From Sporobacter sp963675425 (lineage in GTDB: Bacteria; Bacillota; Clostridia; Oscillospirales; Oscillospiraceae): a DNA stretch of 64,000 nt. The notes under the pieces were generated by a model. It was not told the DNA's origin. It saw nothing but the letters and a program-made list of their open reading frames with translations, and made no database searches. The first letter of the stretch is position 1. Each line of letters begins with the position of its first letter. The stretch is from contig OY776214.1 of assembly GCA_963675425.1 (NCBI GenBank), positions 1,116,001-1,180,000 on the forward strand, written 5' to 3'. Of this stretch, positions 9,020 to 17,557 are shown in pieces. The translations under genes were made by a program, and so were the position numbers.

Positions 9020-10293
9020 CGTGTTCCGATCCTTTCACATATGCGGTTTACTTCAAAGAGGACCTTATCCCGGTCAATCGTTGTATACTGCCGGTTTTCC
9101 ATAAGGATCCGGCCGCCGACCATAACGGTTTCCACCTCGGAGCCATTGGCCGAATAGGCCAGGGCCGAAACCGGGTTGTTCATCGGCTGCAGATTCGGAC
9201 GGTCCAGATCCAAAATGGCGAGATCCGCTTTCATGCCAGGTTTGATTTCGCCGACGTTATTAAGCCCCAGTGCTTTTGCGCCGTTTTTTGTGGCGATTTC
9301 GAGACCCATACGGGCGCTGACGGCCTGCGGGTCACCTGTTGAGCCCTTGTGGAGAATGGTCAGCAGTCCGAGCTCGCGGATCATGTTGAGGGTGTTATTG
9401 CTGGCCGCACCGTCTGTGCCGAGGCAGACGTTGATACCGCCTTCCAGCATTTTCGGGACCGGCGCGATGCCGTTTGCCAGCTTTAGATTGCTCACGGGAT
9501 TCGTCGCGACGGAAACGCCGCGCTCGGCCATAAGCCTGATATCGCTGTCTGTTAAATACACGCAGTGCGCCGCAACCGTTTTATCGGTGAGAAGACCGGT
9601 CCGATCAAAAAGCTCCGGCGGTGTGCAGCCGTATTTTTCCCGAATGGTTTCCATTTCACTCAGGCTCTCGGACACGTGCGTATGAATTGGCACGCCCAGC
9701 CGCTTCGCCTCCGCGGCGACCTCCCTCTGGTAGCCGTCGTCACAGGTGTACGGCGCGTGGGGGGCCAGCATGAAGCTTAAATTTTCGTGGCCTTTCCATT
9801 TTTCGATTCCCGCGGCGGCGTCCTTTATACGCCGTTCGCCGCCGTCCCGGTCTTCCGCGCCGCCGCTCAGGCCGCGGGAGAGGACGGCGCGCATTCCCGT
9901 TTCTGTGGCGGCGCGGGCCGTGGCGTCGGTGAAGATATACATATCGTTAAAGGCCGTCGTGCCGGTGGCGAGCATTTCCATAAAGCCCAGGAGCGTGCCC
10001 CAATAGCAGTCCTCCGGCGTGAGCTGGTCCTCCAGAGGCAGGATCCTGCCGAACAGCCAGTCGTTAAACTTCAAGTCGTCGGCGCAGTTTCGGAAAATGG
10101 TCATATATACATGCGTGTGTGCGTTGACAAGGCCCGGTATTAAGAGCTTTCCCGAACCGGAGATCGTCTTGTCGGCGTTGAAGCCGGCCGGTGTGTCGCC
10201 AACGGATTTGATGACGCCGTCCTCAATCAGAACAGACGCGACCTTTGCGCCGTCCGGCAATACGGACAGGATGTCCCGAATCAGTATGTTCAT
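9016..10293 (-). CDS. mtaD: Amidohydrolase, 5-methylthioadenosine/S-adenosylhomocysteine deaminase type
   Basis: This member of the metal-dependent amidohydrolase superfamily has metal-binding HTH in NAHTHVYMT (residues 58-66), a second His region HVSESLSEME, AAHCVY and the catalytic Asp in LGTDGAASNN. Family members deaminate the adenine of 5'-methylthioadenosine, S-adenosylhomocysteine or 5'-deoxyadenosine to the inosine analogue. The coupling to ahcY favours a role in recycling adenosyl by-products, including the 5'-deoxyadenosine made by radical SAM enzymes, but substrate preference cannot be read from the sequence. The ATG at 10293 follows AGGAGG. A sigma-A-type promoter lies 35 bases upstream of the start. 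Confidence 0.88.
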   Translation of the reverse strand: MNILIRDILSVLPDGAKVASVLIEDGVIKSVGDTPAGFNADKTISGSGKLLIPGLVNAHTHVYMTIFRNCADDLKFNDWLFGRILPLEDQLTPEDCYWGTLLGFMEMLATGTTAFNDMYIFTDATARAATETGMRAVLSRGLSGGAEDRDGGERRIKDAAAGIEKWKGHENLSFMLAPHAPYTCDDGYQREVAAEAKRLGVPIHTHVSESLSEMETIREKYGCTPPELFDRTGLLTDKTVAAHCVYLTDSDIRLMAERGVSVATNPVSNLKLANGIAPVPKMLEGGINVCLGTDGAASNNTLNMIRELGLLTILHKGSTGDPQAVSARMGLEIATKNGAKALGLNNVGEIKPGMKADLAILDLDRPNLQPMNNPVSALAYSANGSEVETVMVGGRILMENRQYTTIDRDKVLFEVNRICERIGTR

Positions 10294-10327
10294 GGCTTCC
10301 TCCTGAAATGATTTCCTTTATTTATCC

Positions 10328-10356
10328 AATATATCATCTGGCACGGCCGAATACAA
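10328..10356 (-). promoter_or_regulatory. Promoter of the mtaD-ahcY-wecB operon
   Basis: On the minus strand TTGTAT (10356-10351) and TATATT (10333-10328) are separated by 17 bases. No SAM or SAH riboswitch fold was recognised between this promoter and the start codon. Confidence 0.6.
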
Positions 10357-10421
10357 CCATAACCAGTGGCTGCCGATTAGCGTACCGCTGTGCAAACCTT
10401 GTAACCGAAGTTACACAACAT

Positions 10422-10450
10422 AAAAAAGACGCCGTCTGTGGGACGGCGCC
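10422..10450 (-). terminator. Terminator of the small membrane-protein gene
   Basis: On the minus strand a 9-bp GC-rich stem (GGCGCCGTC with GACGGCGTC, one G-U pair) is followed by TTTTTTA. It lies 30 bases after the stop at 10481 and separates that gene from the mtaD operon. Confidence 0.8.
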
Positions 10451-10480
10451 TGAAGCGGGGCGTATATTCGGGAAGCGTAA

Positions 10481-10759
10481 TCATAGAAGCTGTGTAACAA
10501 ACCAAATAAGGGCTGTAAAGGCTGCGCCGAAAGCGGCAAAGGCGGGCGCCGGAATTCTGGACAGCCAGCGTCTGTTCAGGTGCTGCCGTACATATTGGTC
10601 GGCCACCTCCTGCGCCTGCTTGATGATCTCATCGCTGGTGACGCCGCCCTCACGCAGCGCGTCCTCCTTGACGATAAAAATGGCCTCGTCAAACAAATGC
10701 AGATTAGGAGATTTAATAACGATAACTCGACGGGATACCCCTTTGACCACTTTGCTCAC
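10481..10759 (-). CDS. Small membrane-anchored protein of unknown function
   Basis: The 92-residue product starts at a GTG behind GGGGG. Residues 1-50 are a mixed alpha/beta soluble part (KGVSRRVIVIKSPNLHLFDE) and residues 70-92 form one C-terminal hydrophobic helix, so it is predicted to be tail-anchored with the bulk in the cytosol. I recall similar short proteins in related Clostridia but no established function. It lies directly downstream of spoIIE on the same strand (151 bases), so a sporulation link is possible but unproven. Confidence 0.7.
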   Translation of the reverse strand: MSKVVKGVSRRVIVIKSPNLHLFDEAIFIVKEDALREGGVTSDEIIKQAQEVADQYVRQHLNRRWLSRIPAPAFAAFGAAFTALIWFVTQLL

Positions 10760-10910
10760 ACCCCCGGACGATTTGTTATGAGTTTGCCCGTTTGGGGGGT
10801 GGAATATACAGGAAAAATACCGTTCTTATTCCAATTATAAAACTGAATGCCTAAAATCAGAACGATGCAATTTGCGTTTTCTCATGCGATGAAACCGCTC
10901 CGGCAGAGTG

Positions 10911-13262
10911 TCAGCTACGCTCCGCCACCGCAATGGCGATGACCGTCATATCGTCTTCTGTACCGAATTTCCCGGCGGCCTTGTCCACCAGCGAGACGGC
11001 CAGCGACCGCGGGTTGTCGCCGTTAAACTCGGAGATGGTTTCGCACAGCCAATTGTCGTCAAGCCCGGCTGTGACGCCGTCGGACACAATAACGGCCAGC
11101 GACCCGGATTTCAGTTCCATTTTCAGCTGGTCCGGCGCGTCGTGTGGTGGGACACCCAGACCGGCCGCCATGCTTTTGCCCTTGATGCGGCGAACCGTCT
11201 TAGCATTTCGGAGATACGAGGGCGCAGCCCCGTATTTAAACATGCGCGCCGAGCCGGTAAACAGATTGATGCAGACAAGATCGACGGTGGCGCAGCCCGT
11301 GTCGTCCTCATTTTTAAGGAGCATCAGATCGTTGAGCATCCGGACGGCTGTCTCCGGCTGGACGCCGGAACGCAGAAACCGCTCTAAAATCCGGACGGCG
11401 TCGCTGCTGTATTTGGCCGCTTCGTCACCCGTGCCCATACCGTCGGACAGGATGACGTATAAGAGCCCCTCGTCTGTCTTGAAATACGCGCCGCGGTCGC
11501 CGCTGGTCTCCTGCTCGTTGCGCCGTTTGCAGGCTGTCCCGACGGACGCGGCAAGCGGCTCGGCCTCCAGCAGCAGGATACGGTCCGGCGAGGCGTCCTC
11601 GTCGACAGTGCACAGCCGGACATTGAAGACGGCGGAAAGCTTTTCCAGGTAATCCGGGTCCTTTTTAAGAGAATTAAAGCTCGCGCCGAAAATCTCAGCG
11701 TGGAGCCGGCCGCTGCGGTCGCGGAAAACAGCGGTCTCCGCCTGGATATTAATACTGCGCAGGTATTTGCGCAGCCGAATTTCGTGTTCCGGCTCGAAAT
11801 GGATGCCGCCGCCGAGCTCCTCGGATATATCCGAAAGAATCGTTGAGATATCCGCATATTGATTAAACGCGGCCGTCTGATTTTCCCTCAGCCGCTTTTT
11901 ATACTGACGGCGGTACAAAAGCGCCTTGAGCTCGTTGTTGACAGCGCAGATGAATTCGGGCAGCTTGTTGCAGTTGTCGACAAAGTAGCCCGGCAGGTCG
12001 CATTCTTCCAGATGGCCGCGGCTGAGCATCGCCGCCGTGGCGTTGTTCATCGCATCGACGGTGGACTGATATTCAAGGTGCCAGCATTTTGAGAGCTTGG
12101 GGCAGCTCTGGCAGGCGACGTCTGCGGCTTTGTCAAAAACAGCGGCAATATCATGGTCGTTATGCCCGTTGGATGTTACAGACTGGACGGTCTCATATAG
12201 ATCACGAAAAGCCAGCGCTGTTTGCTTGACGCGGTTTTTCGTATATTCCCGGGCCCGATTAATCCCGTAGCCGGGGCTTGTACCGGGCACCAGTACGCTT
12301 AGCCGCGCCATGAGCGACGACGGAAGGACCATAAAGACGACGGACGCTATAAACACCTCGTAAAGGATGGCGGGTACACCCGCGTTGCCGATTGAAACGG
12401 CCGCGACAATCGCGTCGACAAGAATGTATGCTATGGCAAAAATAAACCGGCTCTGCTTGGAAAAGATGCCGGATACAAGGCCGGCCAAGCCGTACGCCGT
12501 GCAGAACAGCGGCGCGCCGCCTGCTGCGGAATCCATTGCCAGCCCCACGGCAACGCCGGCGGCGCAGCCCATGCCGACCCCACCCTTAAACGCAGCCAGG
12601 AAGACAACAAGGGTGGCCAGCGTGCGGCCGACAGAGATGATGCCGAAAACGTTCAGCTGGGCCAGTGACATCAAAAGCGTTGAGACCAGAATTAAAAAAC
12701 TGACCGTATGTATGATCTCCGAGCTGTGCTCCAAATTAAAACGGCCGGACCAGGGGGACAGCGCCGACCGGTAGAAGAAGGCGCAGCCGCCGACCAGCAC
12801 GGTGTCGGTCAGCATCACCGCCGCCGCCGGGAGCGTCCAGCCCTCGCGCGCCGCGACGGCCAGGCCGATGCACAGCGTTATGAAGCCGGAGCCGACCGGC
12901 ATAAACCAGCCGGTACGAATGACTTGAGTGTCCCGAAAAACAATGGCTGCCGCGCAAACAATGACAGCGATACATATATACTTGAGTGCCCAGAAGAAGG
13001 AGCCCGACAGCAGATAACCCGCCACCGCGCCGGCAAGGGAGGCGGTCGTGCCGGAGACAGACCCGGCCGATGCCACAAAACCGGCGGCAAACGGTGAAAT
13101 CCCGCCGAAAATTTCCGCACCGGAAAGAATAAACGCAATGGCGAAACGGACGGCGCCCTCGGCCACACGCGTTTTGTCTGATGATCGCAGATTATGTATG
13201 TCTCTTCCGGGTAATTCGGCCTTAATGTCGCCCAGCCGCTGGCGTATTTGATCACCGATCAT
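10911..13262 (-). CDS. spoIIE: Stage II sporulation protein E, membrane PP2C-type phosphatase
   Basis: SpoIIE dephosphorylates the anti-anti-sigma factor SpoIIAA in the forespore and so activates sigma-F; it also localises to the polar septum with FtsZ. The 783-residue product has an N-terminal region of about ten hydrophobic helices (residues about 30-320), a central cytoplasmic region with a Cys-rich patch (CQSCPKLSKCW), and a C-terminal PP2C domain with VILSDGMGTGDEA, the GCATVDLV strand, VIVSDGVTAGLDD and DDMTVIAIAV. The ATG at 13262, five bases after GGGAGG, is chosen over an in-frame extension to 13397. This length fits the 827-residue Bacillus protein. It is direct evidence that the host sporulates. 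Confidence 0.95.
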   Translation of the reverse strand: MIGDQIRQRLGDIKAELPGRDIHNLRSSDKTRVAEGAVRFAIAFILSGAEIFGGISPFAAGFVASAGSVSGTTASLAGAVAGYLLSGSFFWALKYICIAVIVCAAAIVFRDTQVIRTGWFMPVGSGFITLCIGLAVAAREGWTLPAAAVMLTDTVLVGGCAFFYRSALSPWSGRFNLEHSSEIIHTVSFLILVSTLLMSLAQLNVFGIISVGRTLATLVVFLAAFKGGVGMGCAAGVAVGLAMDSAAGGAPLFCTAYGLAGLVSGIFSKQSRFIFAIAYILVDAIVAAVSIGNAGVPAILYEVFIASVVFMVLPSSLMARLSVLVPGTSPGYGINRAREYTKNRVKQTALAFRDLYETVQSVTSNGHNDHDIAAVFDKAADVACQSCPKLSKCWHLEYQSTVDAMNNATAAMLSRGHLEECDLPGYFVDNCNKLPEFICAVNNELKALLYRRQYKKRLRENQTAAFNQYADISTILSDISEELGGGIHFEPEHEIRLRKYLRSINIQAETAVFRDRSGRLHAEIFGASFNSLKKDPDYLEKLSAVFNVRLCTVDEDASPDRILLLEAEPLAASVGTACKRRNEQETSGDRGAYFKTDEGLLYVILSDGMGTGDEAAKYSSDAVRILERFLRSGVQPETAVRMLNDLMLLKNEDDTGCATVDLVCINLFTGSARMFKYGAAPSYLRNAKTVRRIKGKSMAAGLGVPPHDAPDQLKMELKSGSLAVIVSDGVTAGLDDNWLCETISEFNGDNPRSLAVSLVDKAAGKFGTEDDMTVIAIAVAERS

Positions 13263-13531
13263 AAAAACCTCCCGTATGCGCCCAACACGCATAACTAAAC
13301 TGAAGATACCTCCGCGCGGGAGGCTTTTTGTCTGCCCGCAAAAGGGGACAGCAATACTGCGGTCGTCATAATACAGTGATTTAATTGTAGTGGACAAGCC
13401 CTGAAAAACGAGTCACACCATGGCGGTCAGGCGTGTAAGTTTAGGTCGGGAAATAATTGAAAATGTTGTGGCCTAAAAACTTTATCAAATATGCTGAAAC
13501 GCCGAAAATGAGACGGACTAAATGTTTACAT
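13263..13531. other. spoIIE upstream region
   Basis: This gap contains no credible gene. It holds the spoIIE ribosome site, a small GC-rich hairpin at about 13309-13324 followed by CTTTTT on the plus strand, and the putative spoIIE promoter. The rest shows nothing recognisable. Confidence 0.5.
13368..13397 (-). promoter_or_regulatory. Candidate spoIIE promoter
   Basis: On the minus strand TTGTCC (13397-13392) and TATTAT (13373-13368) are spaced by 18 bases. In Bacillus spoIIE is read by sigma-A with Spo0A; the TTGTCCA here loosely resembles a 0A box (TGTCGAA), which is only suggestive. Confidence 0.45.
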
Positions 13532-13562
13532 AAAAAGCGCCGTCCCCCATGGAGACGGCGCT
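13532..13562 (-). terminator. htpG terminator
   Basis: On the minus strand AGCGCCGTC and GACGGCGCT form a 9-bp stem followed by TTTTTAT, 87 bases after the htpG stop. Confidence 0.85.
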
Positions 13563-13648
13563 TCTGGTTGTATATTTTGGGCTGAAATTAGACGGTATGT
13601 GCTATAGCAATGTCACCCGTGCCCGACCGGGCGATACAGGACCATATG

Positions 13649-15562
13649 CTATACCATCAGCTCGCTGACGAGTTCGGCGAACTGCGCCGGATCGTCCAGC
13701 GGCACGCCGGCCACGAGCTGGGACTGACCGTATAAAAGCTCGGCGTATTTTTTAGCTTTATCCGGGTCCGTCAGCATCGTTGTCTTGAGCGTCTGGAAGA
13801 CGGGATGGGAGGCGTTGAGCTCCAGGACGCGCTCAGCCTTGGGGGCTTCGCCCGAGCCACCCTGCAGCTGGGCAAAATAGCGCTCCATCTCGAGGCTGAC
13901 GCCGCCCTGCGTCGTCAGGCATACGGGTGCGCTTTTAAGCTTGTGTGACAGCTTCGCAGCGGCAATTTTTCCCCCCAGGCCGTCGCGGACGAAATCGAGA
14001 ACGTCCTTGTATTCGGCCTCAAGCTCCTCGGTGGCCTTTTTTTCCTCCTCGGTCTCAAGACCCAGATCCTCATCGTTGACGGATTTGAATTCCTTTTCGT
14101 CAAACCGCATGAGCGTTTTGACGACAAACTCGTCCACATCCTCCGTAAGATACAGGATCTCATAGCCCTTTTCGCGCAGCGGCTCAGCCTGAGGCAGCTT
14201 GGCGAGATTTGTCACGCTGTCGCCGCAGGCGTAATAGATATACTGCTGATCGTCTTTCATGTTCTTGACATAGTCGGCCAGCGGGACGAGCTTTTCGGCT
14301 GTGGAGGAATAGAACAATATGAGGTCCGACAGAAGGTCGCGGTTCATGCCGTAACCGTTTAATATGCCGTATTTGAGTTGGAGGCCGAAACTGCCCCAGA
14401 AGGTGACGTATTTATCAAAATCGTTTTCCAGAAGCTTTTTCAGTTCGGATTTGATCTTCTTTTCGAGATTATTGGCGATAATCTTCAGCTGCCGGTCGTG
14501 CTGGAGCAGCTCGCGCGAGATGTTCAGCGACAGGTCGGGTGAATCGACGACACCGCGCACAAAACGGAAATGCTCCGGCAGCAGGTCCGCGCAGTGCTCC
14601 ATGATCATGACGCCGGATGTGTACAGCTGGAGGCCGGACTTGTATTCGCGCGTATAGTAATCGTACGGGGCCTTAGCCGGGATGAACAGCAGCGCCTTGT
14701 AGCTGACGGCGCCTTCGGCGCTCACACGGATAACGGAGACGGGGTCTTCCATGTCATAAAATTTCTCTTTATAAAACTGGATGCACTCCTCGTCGGAGAC
14801 CTCGCTTTTCATTCGCTGCCAGAGAGGGATACGGCTGTTGACGGTTTCTTTCTCCGTGTAGTCCTCCCAGGTCTTTTTCTTGTTGCCCTGGTCGTCGACC
14901 TCGTCGGTCTCCACCTGGCGGCTTTTTGTGACGTCCATGATGATGGGCCAGCGAATGTAGTCTGAGTATTTCTTAATAATGCGGTGCAGCTCGTGCTCCT
15001 CCAGGTATTCGCTGTAGTTTTCGTCGTCCTCATCGGGCTTGAGCTCAATGAGGATATCGGTTCCGACGGTCTCCTTGTCGGCGGGTGTGATCGTGTAGCC
15101 ATCCGACCCGGACGAGACCCATTTGTACGCCTGGCTTTCACCGTACGCCTTGGTGAGCACGGTGACGGCGGAGGCCACCATAAACGCCGAGTAGAAGCCG
15201 ACGCCGAACTGGCCGATGATATCAATCTCCTCCGGCTTCTCATCAAGGTTCTTTTTAAATTGCTCCGACCCGCTGCGCGCGATGACGCCGAGGTTAGATT
15301 CCAGCTCTTCCTTCGTCATGCCGATGCCGTTGTCCGAAATGGTGATGGTCCGCTTGTCTTTATCGACGTTGATCTCGATTTTAAAGTCGTCGCGCGTCAG
15401 GCCGACCTGATCGTCTGTGAGCGCGAGATAGCACAGCTTGTCGATCGCATCGGACGCGTTGGAAACGATCTCGCGCAGGAAGATTTCCTTATGCGTGTAG
15501 ATCGAGTTGACCATAAGGTCAAGCAGTCGTTTCGATTCGGATTTAAATTGTTTTTTTGCCAT
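13649..15562 (-). CDS. htpG: Hsp90-family molecular chaperone HtpG
   Basis: The cytosolic Hsp90 homologue is an ATP-dependent homodimeric chaperone. The 637-residue protein has the GHKL ATPase N-terminus with NASDAIDKL, DNGIGMTKEEL and the lid segment GQFGVGFYSAFMVA, then the middle domain (NISRELLQ) and the C-terminal dimerisation domain. Length is typical. The start follows GGGAGG. It lies 125 bases after mreB in a co-directional run. No CIRCE or CtsR site was seen in front of it. Confidence 0.97.
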   Translation of the reverse strand: MAKKQFKSESKRLLDLMVNSIYTHKEIFLREIVSNASDAIDKLCYLALTDDQVGLTRDDFKIEINVDKDKRTITISDNGIGMTKEELESNLGVIARSGSEQFKKNLDEKPEEIDIIGQFGVGFYSAFMVASAVTVLTKAYGESQAYKWVSSGSDGYTITPADKETVGTDILIELKPDEDDENYSEYLEEHELHRIIKKYSDYIRWPIIMDVTKSRQVETDEVDDQGNKKKTWEDYTEKETVNSRIPLWQRMKSEVSDEECIQFYKEKFYDMEDPVSVIRVSAEGAVSYKALLFIPAKAPYDYYTREYKSGLQLYTSGVMIMEHCADLLPEHFRFVRGVVDSPDLSLNISRELLQHDRQLKIIANNLEKKIKSELKKLLENDFDKYVTFWGSFGLQLKYGILNGYGMNRDLLSDLILFYSSTAEKLVPLADYVKNMKDDQQYIYYACGDSVTNLAKLPQAEPLREKGYEILYLTEDVDEFVVKTLMRFDEKEFKSVNDEDLGLETEEEKKATEELEAEYKDVLDFVRDGLGGKIAAAKLSHKLKSAPVCLTTQGGVSLEMERYFAQLQGGSGEAPKAERVLELNASHPVFQTLKTTMLTDPDKAKKYAELLYGQSQLVAGVPLDDPAQFAELVSELMV

Positions 15563-15686
15563 AATTAATGACCTCCCAGATCGAGTTTTTTATATGTCTC
15601 CCAAGAAACGGGAGTTTTTCACAGGATGTCGCGCGAAAACGCGGACGAAACCGCCCGCGCTTCAATTTAAAAATGTGGCGGCGGTA

Positions 15687-16715
15687 TCAGGCCTTCATCT
15701 GGCGCTTGCGGTTTAGGTTGATGGTGCCCTCGTGCATGTCGCCGACAAGGTCGAGCGACTTGCCCATGCCGTAGCCGACGCACAGCTCTGCGTCGTCGGC
15801 AATGTGCGTGGGGATATTCGTCCGGCTTTCGATCAGTTTGTCAAAGCCCCATAGGAGGCTGCCGCCGCCCGTCATAACGATTCCGTTTTGCGAGATGTCT
15901 GCCACAAGCTCCGGCGGCGTATTTTCCAGGACGTGGTGGATAATTTCGAGGATACGCTCGCTGACCTCTTCGAACGCGTCGAGGATATCCGAGGTGGTGA
16001 TGGACACTACCCGCGGCAGGCCCGTTAAAAGGCAGCGCCCCTTGACGTCGACGGCTGTGGATTCCGGCCGCGGGAAAACGCAGCCGATGCTCTTTTTGAG
16101 CTCCTCGGCCGTACTGTCGCCGATCAAGACGTTGTGCTTGCGGCGGATGTATTTGACGATCGCGTCGTCAAACGATTCCCCGGCGACCTTGATGGAGCTG
16201 GACTCAACGACGCCTGACAGCGACAGGACGGCGACGTCTGTGGTGCCGCCGCCGATATCGACGACCATATGGCCGTCCGCCTTGGAGATGTCGATGCCGG
16301 CACCGACAGCGGCCGCCAGCGGCGCTTCCATCAAATAGACTTTTCGCGCGCCGGCTTCAATGCCGGCATCGATGACCGCGCGCTCCTCCACCTCGGTAAT
16401 ACCCGAGGATACGGAAATAATGATCCGCGGCTTAAACAGCGTAAAGGCGAGCGCCTTTTTAACAAGCTCCTTGAGCATGCGCTCGGTCATATCGTAATCG
16501 GAGATGGCCCCGCCGCGCAGGGGCCGGATTGCCACGATGTTGCCGGGTGTGCGCCCCAGCATGCGCTGAGCGGCCATGCCGACGTTTAAAACACGGCCGG
16601 TGTTTTTATCCATAGCAACGACAGACGGTTCCCGCAGCAGCACGCCCTTGCCTCTCGTCGCGACCAGTACGGACGTTGTGCCCAGGTCAATGCCGATATC
16701 TCTTCCAAAAAGCAT
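15687..16715 (-). CDS. mreB: MreB/Mbl-family actin-like cell-shape protein
   Basis: MreB-family proteins polymerise under the membrane and guide elongasome cell-wall synthesis. The 342-residue product has the actin-fold phosphate-1 loop DIGIDLGTTSVLV near the N-terminus, PLRGGAISDYD, the phosphate-2 motif DIGGGTTDVAVLSL and the adenosine motif MTGGGSLLWG. ATG 16715, after GGGGG, is preferred to an extension to 16790 because MLFGRDIGIDLG is the usual N-terminus. No mreC, mreD or rodA is adjacent, so this may be a stand-alone paralogue such as Mbl or MreBH. Confidence 0.93.
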   Translation of the reverse strand: MLFGRDIGIDLGTTSVLVATRGKGVLLREPSVVAMDKNTGRVLNVGMAAQRMLGRTPGNIVAIRPLRGGAISDYDMTERMLKELVKKALAFTLFKPRIIISVSSGITEVEERAVIDAGIEAGARKVYLMEAPLAAAVGAGIDISKADGHMVVDIGGGTTDVAVLSLSGVVESSSIKVAGESFDDAIVKYIRRKHNVLIGDSTAEELKKSIGCVFPRPESTAVDVKGRCLLTGLPRVVSITTSDILDAFEEVSERILEIIHHVLENTPPELVADISQNGIVMTGGGSLLWGFDKLIESRTNIPTHIADDAELCVGYGMGKSLDLVGDMHEGTINLNRKRQMKA

Positions 16716-16852
16716 CTTGTGCCCCCATAATAAGTACGAAATGGTTGACAGATAAACGTATGTATCTGCTCTGCCGGCCCGTCTTGACACGTGCCTCAGA
16801 AGTAATTATTGACGTAAATAGCAAAGTCAAAACATGCCGCCGGATAAACGGG

Positions 16853-17503
16853 TCAGGCCCGCGCGAGCGCCGCGCACACGACGGATTCCGCGCCGCATTG
16901 CAGCAGGATGCGCGCGGCTTCGGATAATGTTGCGCCGGTCGTGATAATATCGTCGATGAGCAGAATATGTTTGCCGTTAATGCGCTCGCGGTCCTTGACT
17001 TTATAAACACCGCTGACGTTGGCGCGCCGGGCATCCTTATCATGAAGCGTCGACTGAGCCGGGGTGTTCCCCGTCTTGACGAGTGTTTCCACGGCGGCGC
17101 TGCCGAGAACCGACGCGGTGGCACGGGCCAGCAGCATGGCCTGGTCGTACCCTCGGGAGCGGGCGCGCTTGGCACTCAGAGGTACCCATGTAATGAGATT
17201 GTACCGGCCGCTGAGGTTTTCCCGGATGCAGCCGGCCAGCAGGCTGCCATAGCAGTCGGCATAGGACATGGCGCTTCTAAATTTATAGCGCAGGATACTG
17301 TCGCGTACGGCGCCCTCGTAGCGGAGCGGCGAAACGCATTCGTCAAAAAAACGGCCCCGCTGGCGGATATCACCGCCTTGTGTATACGGAAGCCCTTTTT
17401 GGCAGGCTGGACAGATACATAGCCCGCCCGCGTCGAGCACCTTGGTGCAGAAGACACATTTCGGCGGAAAAAACAAATCGAGTATATTGGACCAAAGACT
17501 CAT
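16853..17503 (-). CDS. comF: ComF-family phosphoribosyltransferase-like protein
   Basis: The 216-residue protein has an N-terminal zinc-finger-like pair of CX2C motifs (CVFC and CPAC) and a C-terminal type I PRTase fold with the PRPP loop HILLIDDIITTGATLSEAA. In naturally transformable bacteria ComF acts in the cytosol on incoming single-stranded DNA together with the ComFA helicase; in many non-competent Clostridia it persists without partners. ATG 17503 with AGAGG eight bases upstream is chosen over a GTG at 17512. It lies 54 bases after recD2 and is probably co-transcribed. Confidence 0.9.
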   Translation of the reverse strand: MSLWSNILDLFFPPKCVFCTKVLDAGGLCICPACQKGLPYTQGGDIRQRGRFFDECVSPLRYEGAVRDSILRYKFRSAMSYADCYGSLLAGCIRENLSGRYNLITWVPLSAKRARSRGYDQAMLLARATASVLGSAAVETLVKTGNTPAQSTLHDKDARRANVSGVYKVKDRERINGKHILLIDDIITTGATLSEAARILLQCGAESVVCAALARA

Positions 17504-17557
17504 GACCAACACCTCTGTATCGTTTTACACTTTCAGAGTCTGGCGATATAAATATAT

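Noticed and set aside
10294..10420. SAM or SAH riboswitch before mtaD-ahcY
   Set aside because: No conserved core or stable fold was seen between promoter and start.
13263..13397. In-frame N-terminal extension of spoIIE
   Set aside because: The extension has no ribosome site and contains the putative promoter, while ATG 13262 follows GGGAGG.
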